DNA from: Celoporthe dispersa
Lineage: Eukaryota; Ascomycota; Sordariomycetes; Diaporthales; Cryphonectriaceae
Assembly: GCA_016584495.1 (NCBI GenBank)
Contig: WAID01000013.1
Location: 1,364,001 to 1,428,000, forward strand
Length of the DNA: 64,000 bases
Direction of reading: 5' to 3'
Shown here: positions 1 to 12,265 of the stretch, piece after piece
How the letters are laid out: each line of letters begins with the position of its first letter
How positions within the stretch are numbered: the stretch's first letter is position 1
Position numbers and translations under genes: made by a program
The notes under the pieces: model-generated
Databases searched by the model: none
What the model was told of the DNA's origin: nothing
The model's input: only the letters and a program-made list of their open reading frames with translations

Positions 1-1506
1 GCGTCTCGGTCTCGCTTCCTCAATCTGTAGAGGGCGGGTGGTGACAAAGTCACACGACGCATGGACGGTGTCGAGGTCGACAAATGGGAGAGGCGGGCTT
101 CGGTACTCGTGGATGAGGACTAGGTGCTCAAGCGCCCGCGTGGCAGCGACATATTGTGGGTTGCTCGCGGCTGTTGGAGGCACGGCGACCTTGTTGTACC
201 AATTGTGATAATTCTGATCGAATCCGAGCACGATCGAGGCCTTGCGTTCGATCCCCTTGGCCTGGTGATAGGTGCAGATGAGCACCTTCCCGTGGGCAAC
301 TTTAGGAGCGATATCCGAGACATCAGAGTCAGATCTAAACACAGGTATTCCCCTCAGCGCAAGTGCATTCGCCAGATAGATCGCCGGCGACGAGCCGCGT
401 ACGGATGGCGCCAGCACGATGATATCCGTATGAGACAAGTCGCCCATATCCAAAAGCCGTAACACCTCGTTCAAGAGATCTTCGTAGGGATCACAGATCA
501 CATATCGCGGCCGAGGGTACGCGCTTCCGTCTACTCTCTGGTTCCTGACGGCCCGCATGGCCTCACCCGGGGGCTTCTTGAGCATCTGCTGGTTGATAAA
601 GTCGACGTTCTGCTGCGTGATGCGGTACGTTGTGGACTGATCGGCGGATTTCCAGCCATATCCGTTGATGTAGCTAAAGACCTCTGGCCGGGGAGGCCAT
701 CGTGAGAACCTCGAGTCGGCGTTGTTGAAGCCGTACACCTCCTGTCTCGTGTCGCCAAGCACCACAACCCTCAGCTTGTTTTTAGCGGGGGCTGACGGAT
801 TCTGCTTTGTGACGAAGTCCTTGTCGCGTATCACCTTGTCCACGAAGCGTTTCAAGATGGGCGTCATGTCCTGCTGTTCGTCCATGACCAGAACTGAAAA
901 GCCGGGCAGCTCCATATTATCCTTGACGGACATGTCATCTTCTACCACTCGCTTGAGACCCTGGTCTGTACCGCACTCGGCGGTATAGAAGCGCGTCCCC
1001 AGAGTGTGATAGTTGAGGACTGTGATGTTCTGTAGCCCTAGTGCCTGCACCCTCTCCTCCGTCTCCAGCATCAGGCGCCGATTGTAGACGAGGGCTAAGA
1101 ACTTGGTGCCTGGAGCCGACTGGGCGAGGTGCAGAATGGTCGTCGTCTTCCCGGAACCTGCGCATGCATCCACAATCAAGTTGTCGTTCGAATAGAGCAA
1201 GACATCGATCGCGACCTGCTGCTCTCCGGATGGGGGCATGAGGACCTTTGGTCTCGGAGAGGTTCGGGGTGAAGAGTCCGGCGCATCCGGCACCTCTGCA
1301 ATCGCCGATGCTTGCACATGGGCAAACCGCTTCGTAGGTGTAGGCGTGTAGAGTGTGGATCCTGGCGGGATGGATTTCCAGCCCAAGTAGATACTTCGCA
1401 AGGGAATCAGCCGTTGGGTGTCACTGAGCCTGAAGGGCATCCATCTCGCTGCGTGAAGTGTGCACACAACATGCTCGGAGGTTCTGACAAGGACTCTGTG
1501 AGACAT
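1..1506 (-). CDS. UvrD/PcrA-like superfamily 1A DNA helicase, 5' part (truncated by window edge)
   Basis: An uninterrupted minus-strand frame of 502 codons begins with ATG at 1506-1504 and is still open at base 1, so the C-terminus is outside the window. After about 90 residues without a recognisable domain come the SF1A motifs in order. Walker A/motif I is DACAGSGKTTT near residue 113. Motif II is VMDEQQD near 208, with DEQQ in place of the usual DExQ. Motif III-like GDTRQEVYGF is near 251, motif V-like TYHQAKGIE near 412, and motif VI-like QYVAATRALEHL near 450. These predict an ATP-dependent 3'-5' helicase or DNA-dependent ATPase. The family assignment rests on the motif order. The exact member (SRS2-, FBH1- or other UvrD-like) cannot be told, because no 2B or C-terminal region is visible. 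No intron is needed. The next gene downstream on the map, the ABCC transporter, is on the same strand 795 bp away, so there is no sign of shared transcription. Confidence 0.85.
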   Translation of the reverse strand, partial: MSHRVLVRTSEHVVCTLHAARWMPFRLSDTQRLIPLRSIYLGWKSIPPGSTLYTPTPTKRFAHVQASAIAEVPDAPDSSPRTSPRPKVLMPPSGEQQVAIDVLLYSNDNLIVDACAGSGKTTTILHLAQSAPGTKFLALVYNRRLMLETEERVQALGLQNITVLNYHTLGTRFYTAECGTDQGLKRVVEDDMSVKDNMELPGFSVLVMDEQQDMTPILKRFVDKVIRDKDFVTKQNPSAPAKNKLRVVVLGDTRQEVYGFNNADSRFSRWPPRPEVFSYINGYGWKSADQSTTYRITQQNVDFINQQMLKKPPGEAMRAVRNQRVDGSAYPRPRYVICDPYEDLLNEVLRLLDMGDLSHTDIIVLAPSVRGSSPAIYLANALALRGIPVFRSDSDVSDIAPKVAHGKVLICTYHQAKGIERKASIVLGFDQNYHNWYNKVAVPPTAASNPQYVAATRALEHLVLIHEYRSPPLPFVDLDTVHASCDFVTTRPLQIEEARPRR

Positions 1507-2300
1507 GGTCGATCTTCTTGATCATCCTGATGCGATGCTGTATTTGAGCTTAGCCGTAGAGAGACGACTAGAGAGCACAGAACCTTGAGCTGAGAAGATA
1601 TCGGTGCATGTAGGAACATGTAATAGAACCTTCGTCGGCCCTGTCAGTTCACAGTCATGAATGCCCCCCAAAAAAAAATTGTGCGAAATGCTACTTACTT
1701 ATGGTAAAAAGGTCGGCACCAACCTCATGTCCGCCGCCTCTCCGTTCACCAGCATGGTCCGCCTGGTTAGGCATGAAGTTCAGCATGTTTGACGCTGCTA
1801 CCGAGCCGTCCCCTTGGCCAATCGAGAAAGAAACGATGAGACAGACATGAAAGAAAATCGGGAGGCGGCAGGGCCCACAGCATGTAAATTCAGCGTTTGG
1901 GTGAGCTTTTTAAGTCGATGATGCCATAGGCCAGTCACGCCAGGGCGAACCGAACCCTGAGGACGCCTATGATATTGACACAGGCTTAGGAACGCGCAGT
2001 ACCACACATACATTCAAAACATAATTCACAATTGCCCTGAAAGTAGCTGGGATGAGGAGGAGTATGAAACAGGGCTTGGAAAGCACAAAGACAAGGAATA
2101 CTTTCGTAGGTGTAGAAAATAATGGCCCAAAGGACTTGTTGATAGTGACCAGTGCAATGAGATTCTTGGATATAAGCTTATTTCGTGCATTGATATCACG
2201 CCCTACCATGTGCTAGGATATGAAGCAAGATTACTTTTCACCTCTGAGAGACTTCTTCTCGTGCTTGATAATAATAAAAGACTAATAGTGTTCTACATCA
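1507..2300. other. Intergenic, no gene seen
   Basis: This stretch lies between the helicase start and the ABC transporter stop, both on the minus strand, so it should hold the helicase promoter and the transporter 3' UTR. It contains a short A-tract near 1665-1676. The short ORFs here have no coding character that I can recognise. Confidence 0.6.
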
Positions 2301-5300
2301 TCACGTTTCTTTGTCAGTGTGAGACAGCAGCCAAAGATCTCTGAACCTGCTCGCGTCCTTCTCCAGCAAAACCTGAGGTGCACCAGTCTCTACAACAGAG
2401 CCCCTGTCCATCACAATGACCTTGTCAAAATCCATGACCATATCTAGTCGATGGCTGACCATGACAATAGTGTAGCCTTCGAATTCGCTCTGGATTATGC
2501 GCTGCATCGTCCGGTCCGTCTCCAGGTCTACGCTCGAGCTGATCTCGTCAAGCAGCAGAATGCCCCGATCTCCTCCCTTCACCACATTTCTTGACCTTAG
2601 CCTCCGTCTTAGAATGGCTCGGGCGAGGCTAAATAGCTGCTTCTGCCCCTGGCTCAGCGTATCTGCACACATGCCTGCCTCGAGACCACCCCTCTCGCTG
2701 ATGAATGACCAAAGATCGACTGTCTCCAGAACGGAGCGGCACTCAAGCTCAGAGGACGAGTCGAACGGATCCACATTCGCCTTCACGCTACTGCCGTCAG
2801 GCAGAAACACGGTCTCCTGAGGGACGGCAATGATGCGTTGACGTAGGATCTGTCTGTCGATCTGATGTAGGGGAACATCGTCGACTTGTATATTTTTAGC
2901 CGTGAGCGGGATCGGGTCGAGAAGCCGCAGCAGAAGCAAGATGGTCGACGATTTACCGCTACCGCTGCGCCCGCAGATTGCAACTTTCTCGCCGCTCTGG
3001 ATGACAACGTTGAGGTCGCGGATCGCGAGGTCGCCGTCGGTCGGCTTCTCTCCCCGGACGTCGGATGTGGGTTGGCTAACAGGACACGTAGAAGAAGGTT
3101 AGCAAAGGCAAAGGAAGCGTTGGTAGCCCATTTGCATGTGAACCTACTTGTACGACGCAGATACACCCTCTATACGGATTTTTTCCCTTCTGCGGCCACG
3201 CCTCGTTGGGAAAGACATCTTCGCCTGGTTGGGACTCAGATTGGACTGTTTCCGAGAACGTCTTCAGACGGTTAATGGCGCCGAGTGAAGTCTCAAGCTG
3301 GGTATAGGATCGAATCATTGCTGTGACCATATTTCCAAAGGTCATCAACGTGACCAGTGACGCGCCGGTGAAGCCTGTGCCCGAGGAGAGCTGTGTCGAC
3401 ATAGTAACGACAAGAGTAGCGAGCACGGCCACGACGCAATCAAGCGTGAATCCTAGCCATCGTTGCATCATGGCAAGAAGATAGGCCGGTCGCTGTGAGT
3501 CGTCGAGAAGGCGGTTGCTCTTATCAATGCCGTCCTGAGTCCATCCGAACGCACGAAACGAGGCAATACCTTTCATCGTGTCCATGAAATGAGTGCTGAA
3601 ACGAAGAGTCAGAACCGATATTACAATACCTCGCACAGTGGGTAGAAAGGCTTACTAGAGAGGGCTCTTGGCCTCAAGATCCAGAAGTCGAAGCTGCCTG
3701 CTCGTTCTGAGGTAGAACTTCTGGATGAGCCAGAGAGCCGCCACCAAGAACGGGTAGGAGATGGCCAGATATGGTGTAGAGGCTGCTATTACACCAGCCA
3801 TGCCTATACTCACGGCTGCGGTCAAGCTGGTGTTGATCAAAGCCAGGGGAAGCTCGCCATCCATCAGGGTCATGTCCTGAGAGAAAAGGTTCGTGACAAC
3901 GCCGTTGTCGGTCGACGTGAAGAACCTCAGGGGCGCGTTTATAACTGTGCTCAACGCTGCCTTGTGCAGTGAGGCACCTGACGCGGTGAGCATTCGCTGC
4001 TGACAGATCCAGACGTTCCAGAACAGAAATGCGCAGGCAAGAACCTGGAAAAGAGCAAAGAAACCAATGTAATACCCTGAGCTGTGGGTTGGAGGGCTTT
4101 TCGAAACACCGTCACTCCAGAAATTTATCCAGATACTCTGCCAGTTCCAAAAGAACCCATCTCCTACAGCCATTAGAAGGAACAAGGCAATAGGCCAGAA
4201 TCCGATGCTCTTGTAGTAGTGCATGTAGACAGTCCTGTCTCCATTCATCCTGGTTCTGTCTTCAGCTGTGGAGGGACTCGTCGTAATTGTCGTGTTGACC
4301 TGAAGCAGAGGCTCGGGGGCCGCTTCCTCGTTGTACGCCTCAGAGCTGGCGCCCGACCTGGATGAGCTCTGATCCGCATTTCCAATCTTAACACCAAGGC
4401 TATGAATATAGCTTTTGTTCGCGACGAGGTCCTCAAACTTGCCCTGCTCGACAATGCGTCCGTTGGCGCCGATGGCTATGATATGATCAGCCGAAGGAAG
4501 ATGTCTGACTGAATGAGTGCAGAGGACTGCAGTCGAGCCTCCCCGCCTGATGATACCGTCGGGACCAAATACGCGCCGGAAGACCTGCTCATCGGTGTCT
4601 GCATCAAGACCGCTGAGTACGTCGTCGAAGATGAAAAAGTTCGTCTCAAGGTAGAGCGCCCTGGCTATGGAGACACGCTGCTTCTGACCACCGCTGAGTG
4701 AGATTCCATTGCTTCCGATTCTGGTTTCGTCGCCTTGGGGAAGAGCCAGGAAGTCAGGTCGCAGCATTGCTGCTTCAACCACCTCATCGTATCGTGTTTT
4801 ATCGAAGGAAGAGAACCCTATAATGTTTTGTTTGATAGTGGTATTGGTGAGAAAAGGGGTTTGGTCACAGTATCCGACCCGTCTTAGAAACCTGCCGAGA
4901 GTGACCTGGCCATCAAAGACCGGGATTTCACCAAGTAAAGCTTTGCAGAGTGTTGATTTTCCGGATGCGACCGGCCCGACGACGATGGTGAATTGACCAG
5001 TCGGTATGTTCATGTCGATGTCCGAAAGGCTTTTACTAGCCCCATGCGTCCATCCGAAATTGCCTCCAGATATGCCGATCACGGGTTTCTCATGGATCTG
5101 GGAGGCTGAGATGGCTGTCTTTCCATCTTCTGGCCTCTTTCCAGTAGTAGGCTCTGCAGGCATAGCATTGCGGAAATCCTCTCTGCCATCTGCCTCGAGG
5201 AAAGTTTGTATTCGGTCGAGACATGCGATGGCTGACATGACCTGCGGAACGCATTGGAATATGTCGACAAGCGGACTGCAGAGGAGACTCAGGTACGAGT

Positions 5301-7263
5301 ACGACGTGAACATTCTTGTCACAGTGAGTGTTCTCGAGGTCCCTGGATAGTTGAAGCTTCAGCATTCGCATACGGAGGGGGAAACAGAAACACTCGTAAT
5401 CACGCAATACAGTCAGGGGACAATATTATTCGGTGCTTTCAAGGAGGCAGTAGAAGTGCAATGAGTTCAGTATTCAACTTACAAGCAAAAGTGACCACCG
5501 GCGATATAAAAATCGGCACGTAGGACAGGAGAACCATCCAGCACTCAACAATTCTAAATCGCCCTCCAACCCGCAGTTCATCCACTCTCAGGTTTTGAAT
5601 GATAGATTGGATGGGCAGAGCCAGCCCCGAGATCTTGAGGCTCTTCATATGGGAGATGACATTCGCCGTCATCCCGACTCGACCCTGGATTCTCTCCATC
5701 CACTGCTTTTGGCGGGCCCCGGTGAAGCTGGCGATCCCGGAGCTCAAAATGGTGACCACGACGACGATGGCGGCAGGCGCCAGGAAAGCAACACCCAGTG
5801 ACCGATAAAGTAGAAAGCCGGCGATTCCGACTTCGATGAAATCAGCCCAAAACTCACTAGTTAAGCTCCCGTCAGCAATCACAGCAGGTTCCAGTACCAT
5901 ATGAAGATGATCAGGAGAAAGACCGGGTCCAGTCAACATCGGTACATAATATGTGTGCACCACTTACTGAATCATAATCATGCCTGATCTAATCTTCTCA
6001 ACATCCGTGCTCATCAAAGTTATTGCAGCAGAATCGCTTGCAATACTCACTTTAGCCTCTGTCTATTCAAGCTGTCAGTAGAACACCAAAATCTGAGGCA
6101 ATTGTGACGAGTTGCTCACCGTCTTTTTGTATATGGCGGAAGCTAGAGCACCGCGGACCATCCACAATGCTCGCTCGTGATAGTACCAGTACAACGCAGT
6201 CGACACGGCCAGGCCAAAATATGTGAGTATCGTTGCACCAATGAGGCCATATCCGACATTAGGGTCTCTTGATGTGGACGGCAGCTCCAAGAACGACAGG
6301 GTCGAGTTGATCAGAAAAGGCTGACAGAACATGAACCCAATCATGGCAATCCTGGGAGCAATGGGCAAGAGAAGAGAGGATGCCAGCATTTTCGCCAAGG
6401 CCTTGATCACCGCATACTTTTGCCCTCGAGATTTGGCGTTTTTCAGAGCAGTGTTCAGCTGCTTTTCCAACGCCTCTGCTGCCATTCTACTGTCCAGCGG
6501 GAAGAGATCGTCCATGTGGAGAACCTTCCCATAGCCAGCCAGAAATAGCTTGTTGAGCCAGATGAAAGCTCCTAGACCATACAGGCTGGTCAGTTCCTCT
6601 GGGCTGTGGCTCTTCGGGTCCAAGGTGGCCCATTTTGCCTTCGGCTGAGCTTCTAGAAAGACGAGTGCCAGTTTGACGCCCAGTGCGGCCATGGTTACTT
6701 TGGTGATGGCGAATTCCTCGTAGGTCCTGGAAGCCAGCCAAAGAGTGCGGACTTGCGCAGTGTCGAACAATATTGTAAGAAACAGGTACCCGCCGAGCAG
6801 TATCGATGGTCGCGGTGAGCGGCCATGTTCTAGACCGGACAAAAGAAGGATGCATATCGACGAAAGAAAGGTGACAGTCGCCGTAGAGATACTCAAAGCT
6901 CGCATGCCCGCTGGCTGAGCTGCTATCAAGCCTAGCAATGCAAGCTGGAGGACTGCATAGGTTCCGGTCGCGAACTGTTCATTTTATTTTGTGAGCTATC
7001 AGTGCGCCACCGCACTCGATCCAACCTCGGGCCTCAAAGGTCTCTAAACTTACATATTTGAAAATTCGCAATGCTGTCCCTCTCACAACCGAAGGTCGGC
7101 CTGATAGGTAGACAAGCCTGGGAAGCGAGGCAGCAATAAAGACCGAGGCAGGGATGATGCCGAGGAAGATCTTCTCGAACTTCAGTGTGAAGTCAAAATC
7201 CGCGCGGCATCCTCGTACAGCTGGCCCAAAGGCACTGTCGTTCGGACAACCAGAGAAACTCAT
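2301..7263 (-). CDS. ABCC-family (MRP-like) multidrug ABC transporter
   Basis: This is a full-length ABCC exporter (TMD0-TMD1-NBD1-TMD2-NBD2), expected in the plasma or vacuolar membrane and exporting organic or conjugated compounds. Seven exons fit: 7263-7054, 6974-6120, 6056-5968, 5856-5483, 5342-3656, 3595-3148 and 3075-2301. NBD1 has Walker A GPVASGKST near residue 632, signature LSGGQKQR and Walker B FFIFDDVLSGLD. Asp replaces the catalytic Glu in NBD1, as is usual for the degenerate ABCC NBD1. NBD2 has GRSGSGKSS, LSQGQKQL and LLLDEISSSVD, with the Glu present. The motif YTHFMDTMKGIASFRAFGW, made by joining exons 5 and 6, is typical of ABCC TMD2. The exon sum is 4438 bases, one more than a multiple of three. 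The excess maps to an A6 run (T6 at 3179-3184), where removing one base restores the conserved strand ahead of NBD2. As written, the protein would lose NBD2. About 1478 aa if corrected. Confidence 0.93.
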
Positions 7264-8225
7264 TTTCGGTGTCTAGTATTCAACGTCGGCTCGACTCGCT
7301 TTAGATGTTTAAACACTTCTCCCCCCGAAGAGGAGCGGCACATTAGCACCGTGCCTCTTTTCAATCGCGAGGTGACAAGCTGGCGCACAGGTTTTGTGCA
7401 AGAATAAAAACTGCCATCCAATCTCCGTGGTGTCGGCCCTGGTCGTTATCGAGACTATGTAATTATTCGCCTCATTCCGAACTCCGGCCCCTACGCTACG
7501 GCTGCTTACTGCAGCTGTGCCGCAGCTGCGGCCATGGTCGCGTCACAGATATCGCTGCGAGCATGGCTTCGGAGTTCCCAGCGTCATAATCATAGTTGCT
7601 TGGGCGTACATTCAAACGATGATTCGCTCCATTGTCGGAATTACTTGCGCGTACGATAGCGAATAAGCCAGGCATTACGTCTCCCACTGTAACTTCACGG
7701 GCATGCCTCGTGCATAGCACTTATCATAAAGGTAAGACACCTTGGGAAGAAGTCGTTTGGTTAGATGGGCCAGTGGAGGCGGGCGGTTACGTATCGTGCA
7801 GGTTGACTACGTTATTGGCGGCATTGCGCAGAGCGAACCGGCTGAATCATTGCCCGTCTGACTATTTTTTTCGGCCAAGCCACAGCTAACGTATACAGGC
7901 GGCCTGAGGTCAGTAAGTGCTTACTCCGGGAGCCCTGCCGTTGTGGACCTGTGATCAACATCCATAACATGGCGTTGAAGGGTCAATAGTATGTCGCTCT
8001 CGAGGTCACTTATCTTCATAGTGATGGAGTTGTGCAAACTGCTTTGACTGCATTGTCGCTTGTTTGAAACTGCATAGCCAAACTGGAAGTCGACGTAGCT
8101 CTTTCGGTGTCGTTCTCAGGGCTCAATAGGCCAGCTATGATACCGGTGTGTCATACCTAGGTGCCTTGAGGAAATGCGTGAGTACCAATGCTGTATTCCA
8201 ATTTCCTATGTGAGTAAACTGGTAT
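7264..8225. other. Intergenic, no gene seen
   Basis: This is the promoter region of the ABCC transporter (start at 7263, minus) and the 3' flank of the sugar porter (stop at 8226, minus). Short ORFs inside it show no recognisable domain. Confidence 0.6.
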
Positions 8226-10395
8226 CTAAACCTCCATAACACTCTCCTGTGGAGACGGGACTTTCTCGTTCCCAGCTAGGACAGCGTCTCTAGAATCATT
8301 TTCTGCGCGAGCTATGCGCAGTGCCTCAGCATCGACAAACAGCTGCGGCCGCCCGGACTGTATCGCAACTCTGTTTGCGAAGACGAATGCCGAGGGGTTG
8401 TGTACGAAGATTTGGTCCATATCCTCGAGCGTTCTATTGGCTGTTTCTGGATAAAACAAATAAATCACCGGCGAGATCGCGAATGAGAAGACGGCGAACA
8501 CTGAAAACCATTAGAAAGGGAGTAAGATTTCGAGATTTTATTCTCGCGGGTCGAAAAGGTTGCAGCGAAAACGGGCTGTGTGAAGCACACTTACTCGAAA
8601 AAAAGCGCCATCCCAGATGGTCAAGACCGACCTTTGTGATCTGTACGACTACAAAACCACATATCCAGTTGACAGAAGTCGCTGCCGCCGCACCGCGTGT
8701 TCGCCACCCAAGGCTGTTGACTTCGGCGCTATAAACCCAGGGGACTGTCGAGAATCCCAGTCCAAAGAAGACGTGGTATAGAAGAATCATGGAGGTTGCA
8801 AGCCGACCCATCTGTGTTTGTGCAAGTCTAAATCAGTACTCTTGCTTGGCAGGTCTTTATACGATGGCCATGTACGGGTTAACCTTACTACTTGTTTTTT
8901 CGACGGGTCACTCTCTCCAGCTTTCAGACCAATAGCCGCAACGAGCAGACAGACTCCAATGAAAATTGGAGAGTACATCATCATCCTGAATTTGGTAAGC
9001 TGAAGAAAACGAAAAGACGAGATAATGGCGCCATCAACTCACTTGCGTCGTCCGACTCGGTCAATGAGCATCAAGCACGCAAAACTAGAGGCAACGTAGA
9101 TTGTACTACTCGCTGCTGAAATCAGCCGGCTCATTTGCTGATCGTATCCAACAAACTCTTGCAACAAAGTTGGAAGATAGAATCCTGGACATGGGTTAGC
9201 CTGCAGTCGGCGGGTAAGAGATTTTCAGAGAGTGACCAACCCCAAGCGTTCACACCACTATAGAAATCTCATTAGCAATGCGGGGAGGACACCATTGAAT
9301 GAAGGGAACCCTTACGTGAACTGCTGGAAGAACTGCGTCCCACAACTCAGGATAAGCCGCCTGAAATTCTGGGTCTTGTCCCGATGACAGAGTACGTCCA
9401 TAATAGGGACCCGATCTTCTCGCTCCATCCGAATCGCGGATTTGATGGAAGCGAATTCCGACAAGACATCCTCATCTTCAACGCTCCTGTCATGCCCCAT
9501 AAGTCTCGACAGTGTAAGGAGTGCTTCCTCGTCACGGTCCTTAAGCAGCAGCCATCGAGGCGAATCTGGCAGGATCATCAAGATCGGGCCCACCACGAAA
9601 AGAAATAGGAGCTGAAAAGCTAGCGGAAACCGCCATTGGAAGGCGTCTCCCCTATAATACAGGCCGTATGCTATCCAGTTCGCGATGCAAAAGCAGCCCA
9701 CGTTACAGCACGTAGCAACCCCCATCAGCATCCCTCGGACGTCGGACTTGCAACACTCTGAGAGGTAGACAGGAGACATCGAGGAGACGAGGCCGATACC
9801 GAAGCCATTGATGAGGCGTCCGATGATCATCTGGGCAAGATTCCATGAAAAGGTCTGTAGCAGGGCGCCGACTGTATTACACAATAAGCCAAGAGCAATT
9901 GTCCGTCGCCTGCCGAGTTTGTCGCCCAATAGGAACGCAGCTAATGCACCAGCGCCAGCTCCTATTCTGTGTTAGAATCATGTTATGGTGTACCAGGTGT
10001 TTAGCCCTCGAGATATCTTGAAGGGCGATGGCATCGCACGGAAGAGATATGACCACGTACCGAGGAAGAAGCAGCTAGAAGTGATGCCGAGGACATTGGC
10101 ATCTTCAGTCGTTGGGAACTGAGCAAGGAAATCCGGCGAGACGAGCACTCCGGCAAAAACTCCCTAAGAAGGACTATATGAGCGGTCATGCCAGGAAAGA
10201 TATGTCGAAGAAAGCCAGAAAAGCCAAAGGCTCACCTGATCATAACCGAACCAGCAAGAGTTGCCTGTAGTAACTAGAGTCAGTCTCCAGCCTTGATCAT
10301 CCTCTGAAGAAGCCTGGCAGAGACTTACCCGCGTCGAGAATAGTGATGAGGGCTATGAGCCATGAGCCGGTGATCTTCTCCTGGAGGCCGAGCAT
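8226..10395 (-). CDS. MFS sugar porter (hexose/quinate-type transporter)
   Basis: Nine exons give a 530-aa protein with no frame problem: 10395-10329, 10264-10236, 10163-10061, 9961-9316, 9257-9241, 9184-9043, 8985-8889, 8811-8595 and 8500-8226. The length is usual for fungal sugar porters. Family marks are FGYDQGVFAGV in TM1, GDKLGRRRT in the loop between TM2 and TM3, LPDSPRWLL before the central loop, IDRVGRRK between TM8 and TM9, and the C-terminal PETANRTLEDMDQIF (the PETKGxTLEE-type motif). It should be a plasma-membrane H+/sugar symporter or facilitator; the substrate cannot be read from sequence. Exon 5 is a 17-bp micro-exon that encodes the TGVNAW block. The donor of exon 7 could lie 3 bp earlier (8892). 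The start was chosen as the first ATG that splices in frame into the TM1 motif. Confidence 0.93.
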
Positions 10396-11358
10396 CGTGC
10401 TGGATAAGGCTTAGCCGTTCAAGATTTCAAGAGCGCCCCGAATCAGTATGTTTTCTAAAGGGACACAGCATCGCTGAGACTTTATATGCAGCTCCAAGCT
10501 GGCAAGTACATTTATGGCCTCCATGGCTGGGAATGAGGGTCACAGGCACGGGCGGACCGCTGCGGCTCGCTATCAGCCGTGGGTGCAGTTTTGCGGAATT
10601 CCCACGTGTCTTCGTAGGAATGTTCAAATTTGGCAACTCCGGGCACATGTAAAAGTTTTCAGCGCATATGGTTGGCCAGGCCTTCTATCTCTGCTGGAGC
10701 CTCTAGTCGGTGAATAAAACGGCGGTCATATCTGCGAGCTGCAGAAAGTCGGAAGACATAGTGGATGCGATAAAGCACGCGAGTTCTCTTATTCAGCCCA
10801 CTTTTTCCAGCTAGCAACAGCGCACAGCGTGACCGCTACTGTATATTTAGCCCGGTTGGCAGTGGCCCTGTGGACCAGCCTTGAGTTGTTCGTGGATCTC
10901 CTGGTGGAGAAAAGATCAGTTCAGGCGTTTAGTCGCCATGTCGTCCCTTCGTGCCAGACAGGAAGAAGTTCTACTGGCTCATGAGTCAGAGACGAGGATT
11001 GCGCCGTTCTGCTGCTGAGTGACACCGAATTCTAGAAAGCGGAACATATTGATACCATGTAACCACACGATTCAGGCCTTTGCAGTGACATGCAGAGAAC
11101 CCGAGTTCGTCTAAACGTACTATTATGTACGTACGCACTTCGGACACCTTCACGTATGTCCACATGAATATTTTTATGCACTGTTACATTGAGTCTAAGC
11201 AAAATTCCCTCATGTAAGAGGCAGCGTTCGGCGTTGAGAACAGGCAACATGGTTCCAGCAGGTATAGTATTAGTTATTAGACTACATCCAATAATTGTAC
11301 AACGCTCACCCTTGACTTAATAAATTAGGGAGAAACACCTAAGGCACTGCGAAACACA
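10396..11358. other. Intergenic, no gene seen
   Basis: This is the upstream region of the sugar porter and the 3' flank of the SOD-like gene, both on the minus strand. It has a palindromic stretch, ATTATGTACGTACGCAC-like, near 11121-11137. No coding region was recognised. Confidence 0.5.
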
Positions 11359-12265
11359 CTACATAGACAGCGTCACATTCCCATCATCTCCCACTTCGAG
11401 CAGATCATCCAAACTTGACATCATGTTCTGCGTGTGCTCCATCATCATGAAGTTTGCACATGTAATCCTGGTGAGATTGGCAAAGTGCAAGACGACGCTC
11501 AGATTTCCGATGAATGATTGTCCATCGCCCGTCTAAAACTTCACGTCAGCTCTAGCCTTTTTTACTGTGTTCACCGCGCCCACAGAGCGCAATGTAGAAA
11601 AACGTACGGCAGTGAAATCATCGGTATATGATTCTGTGAATGTGGTGCTCCCGCTTGTGGTTACTATAGCACCGTGCTTTCCGGCCAGATCTCCAACCTG
11701 ACAGGTCTGAGGCAAGTCAGGATCGCACGCTGGAATCTCGCCGCGCTCAAACGGATCGAGATGAGCCTCAGTGTCGGTGCAATTGCCATCCGAAGGCACA
11801 GCTTTTTGATGAACGTGATAGACTGCAAAACCCCTGTCGTCAGCAAAGCTCTCTAAAAAATGGGGGGGGGGACCTCGCATTTTCTCTGGACTCACCAAAA
11901 GGGCCTCCCTTCGTCGGGGAGATTTTCCATCTTGATATTGTAGGATACTCCTGTGCCCCCTTTGTTCGTTTGTGCAAGCACAATGCCTTTCACTGGTCCA
12001 GATGGCGTGGGCGTGAACTGTTTCTTGGTAGGGAAAACCGCGCGAAACGCTACCCCTTCTGGATTATCCTTCACCACCGTGGCATTTCCTTTTATCTATA
12101 TTACCTTATCAGTAAGAGCAGATTATGAAACAAAAAGATTAAAGGAAGGCGAGGGCGGGCGGTTAGGCTTACTCCAGTGGTGATTCCATTTATTGTAGTC
12201 TGAGCGACGACTGGGCTGCATGCCGCTGTCAGCAGCAAGAGACACTGTATGTTGGCGCCGTACAT
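11359..12265 (-). CDS. Secreted Cu-only-type superoxide dismutase-like protein
   Basis: Four exons on the minus strand: 12265-12173, 12095-11896, 11822-11608 (or starting at 11833) and 11532-11359. A signal peptide is visible, with hydrophobic core CLLLLTAAC and a likely cut after SPVVAQ. The SOD core follows: YHVHQKAVPSDGNC, AHLDPFERG, CQVGDLAGKHG and the C-terminal SVVLHFANLTRITCANF with the final copper-ligand His. This spacing matches fungal extracellular SODs of the Sod5/Cu-only type. The expected role is dismutation of superoxide at the cell surface. No C-terminal GPI signal is seen; the protein ends in a short acidic tail. The exon 2 to exon 3 junction is out of frame by one base with the best splice sites. 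Removing one T from TTTT (A-run 11897-11900) would give the expected Phe-Val-Tyr-His-Val-His. An alternative acceptor keeps the frame as written but inserts a few extra residues. Confidence 0.85.

Noticed and set aside
2301..12265. ABCC transporter, sugar porter and SOD as a biosynthetic gene cluster
   Set aside because: No core synthase or tailoring enzyme is present; shared strand alone does not support a cluster.
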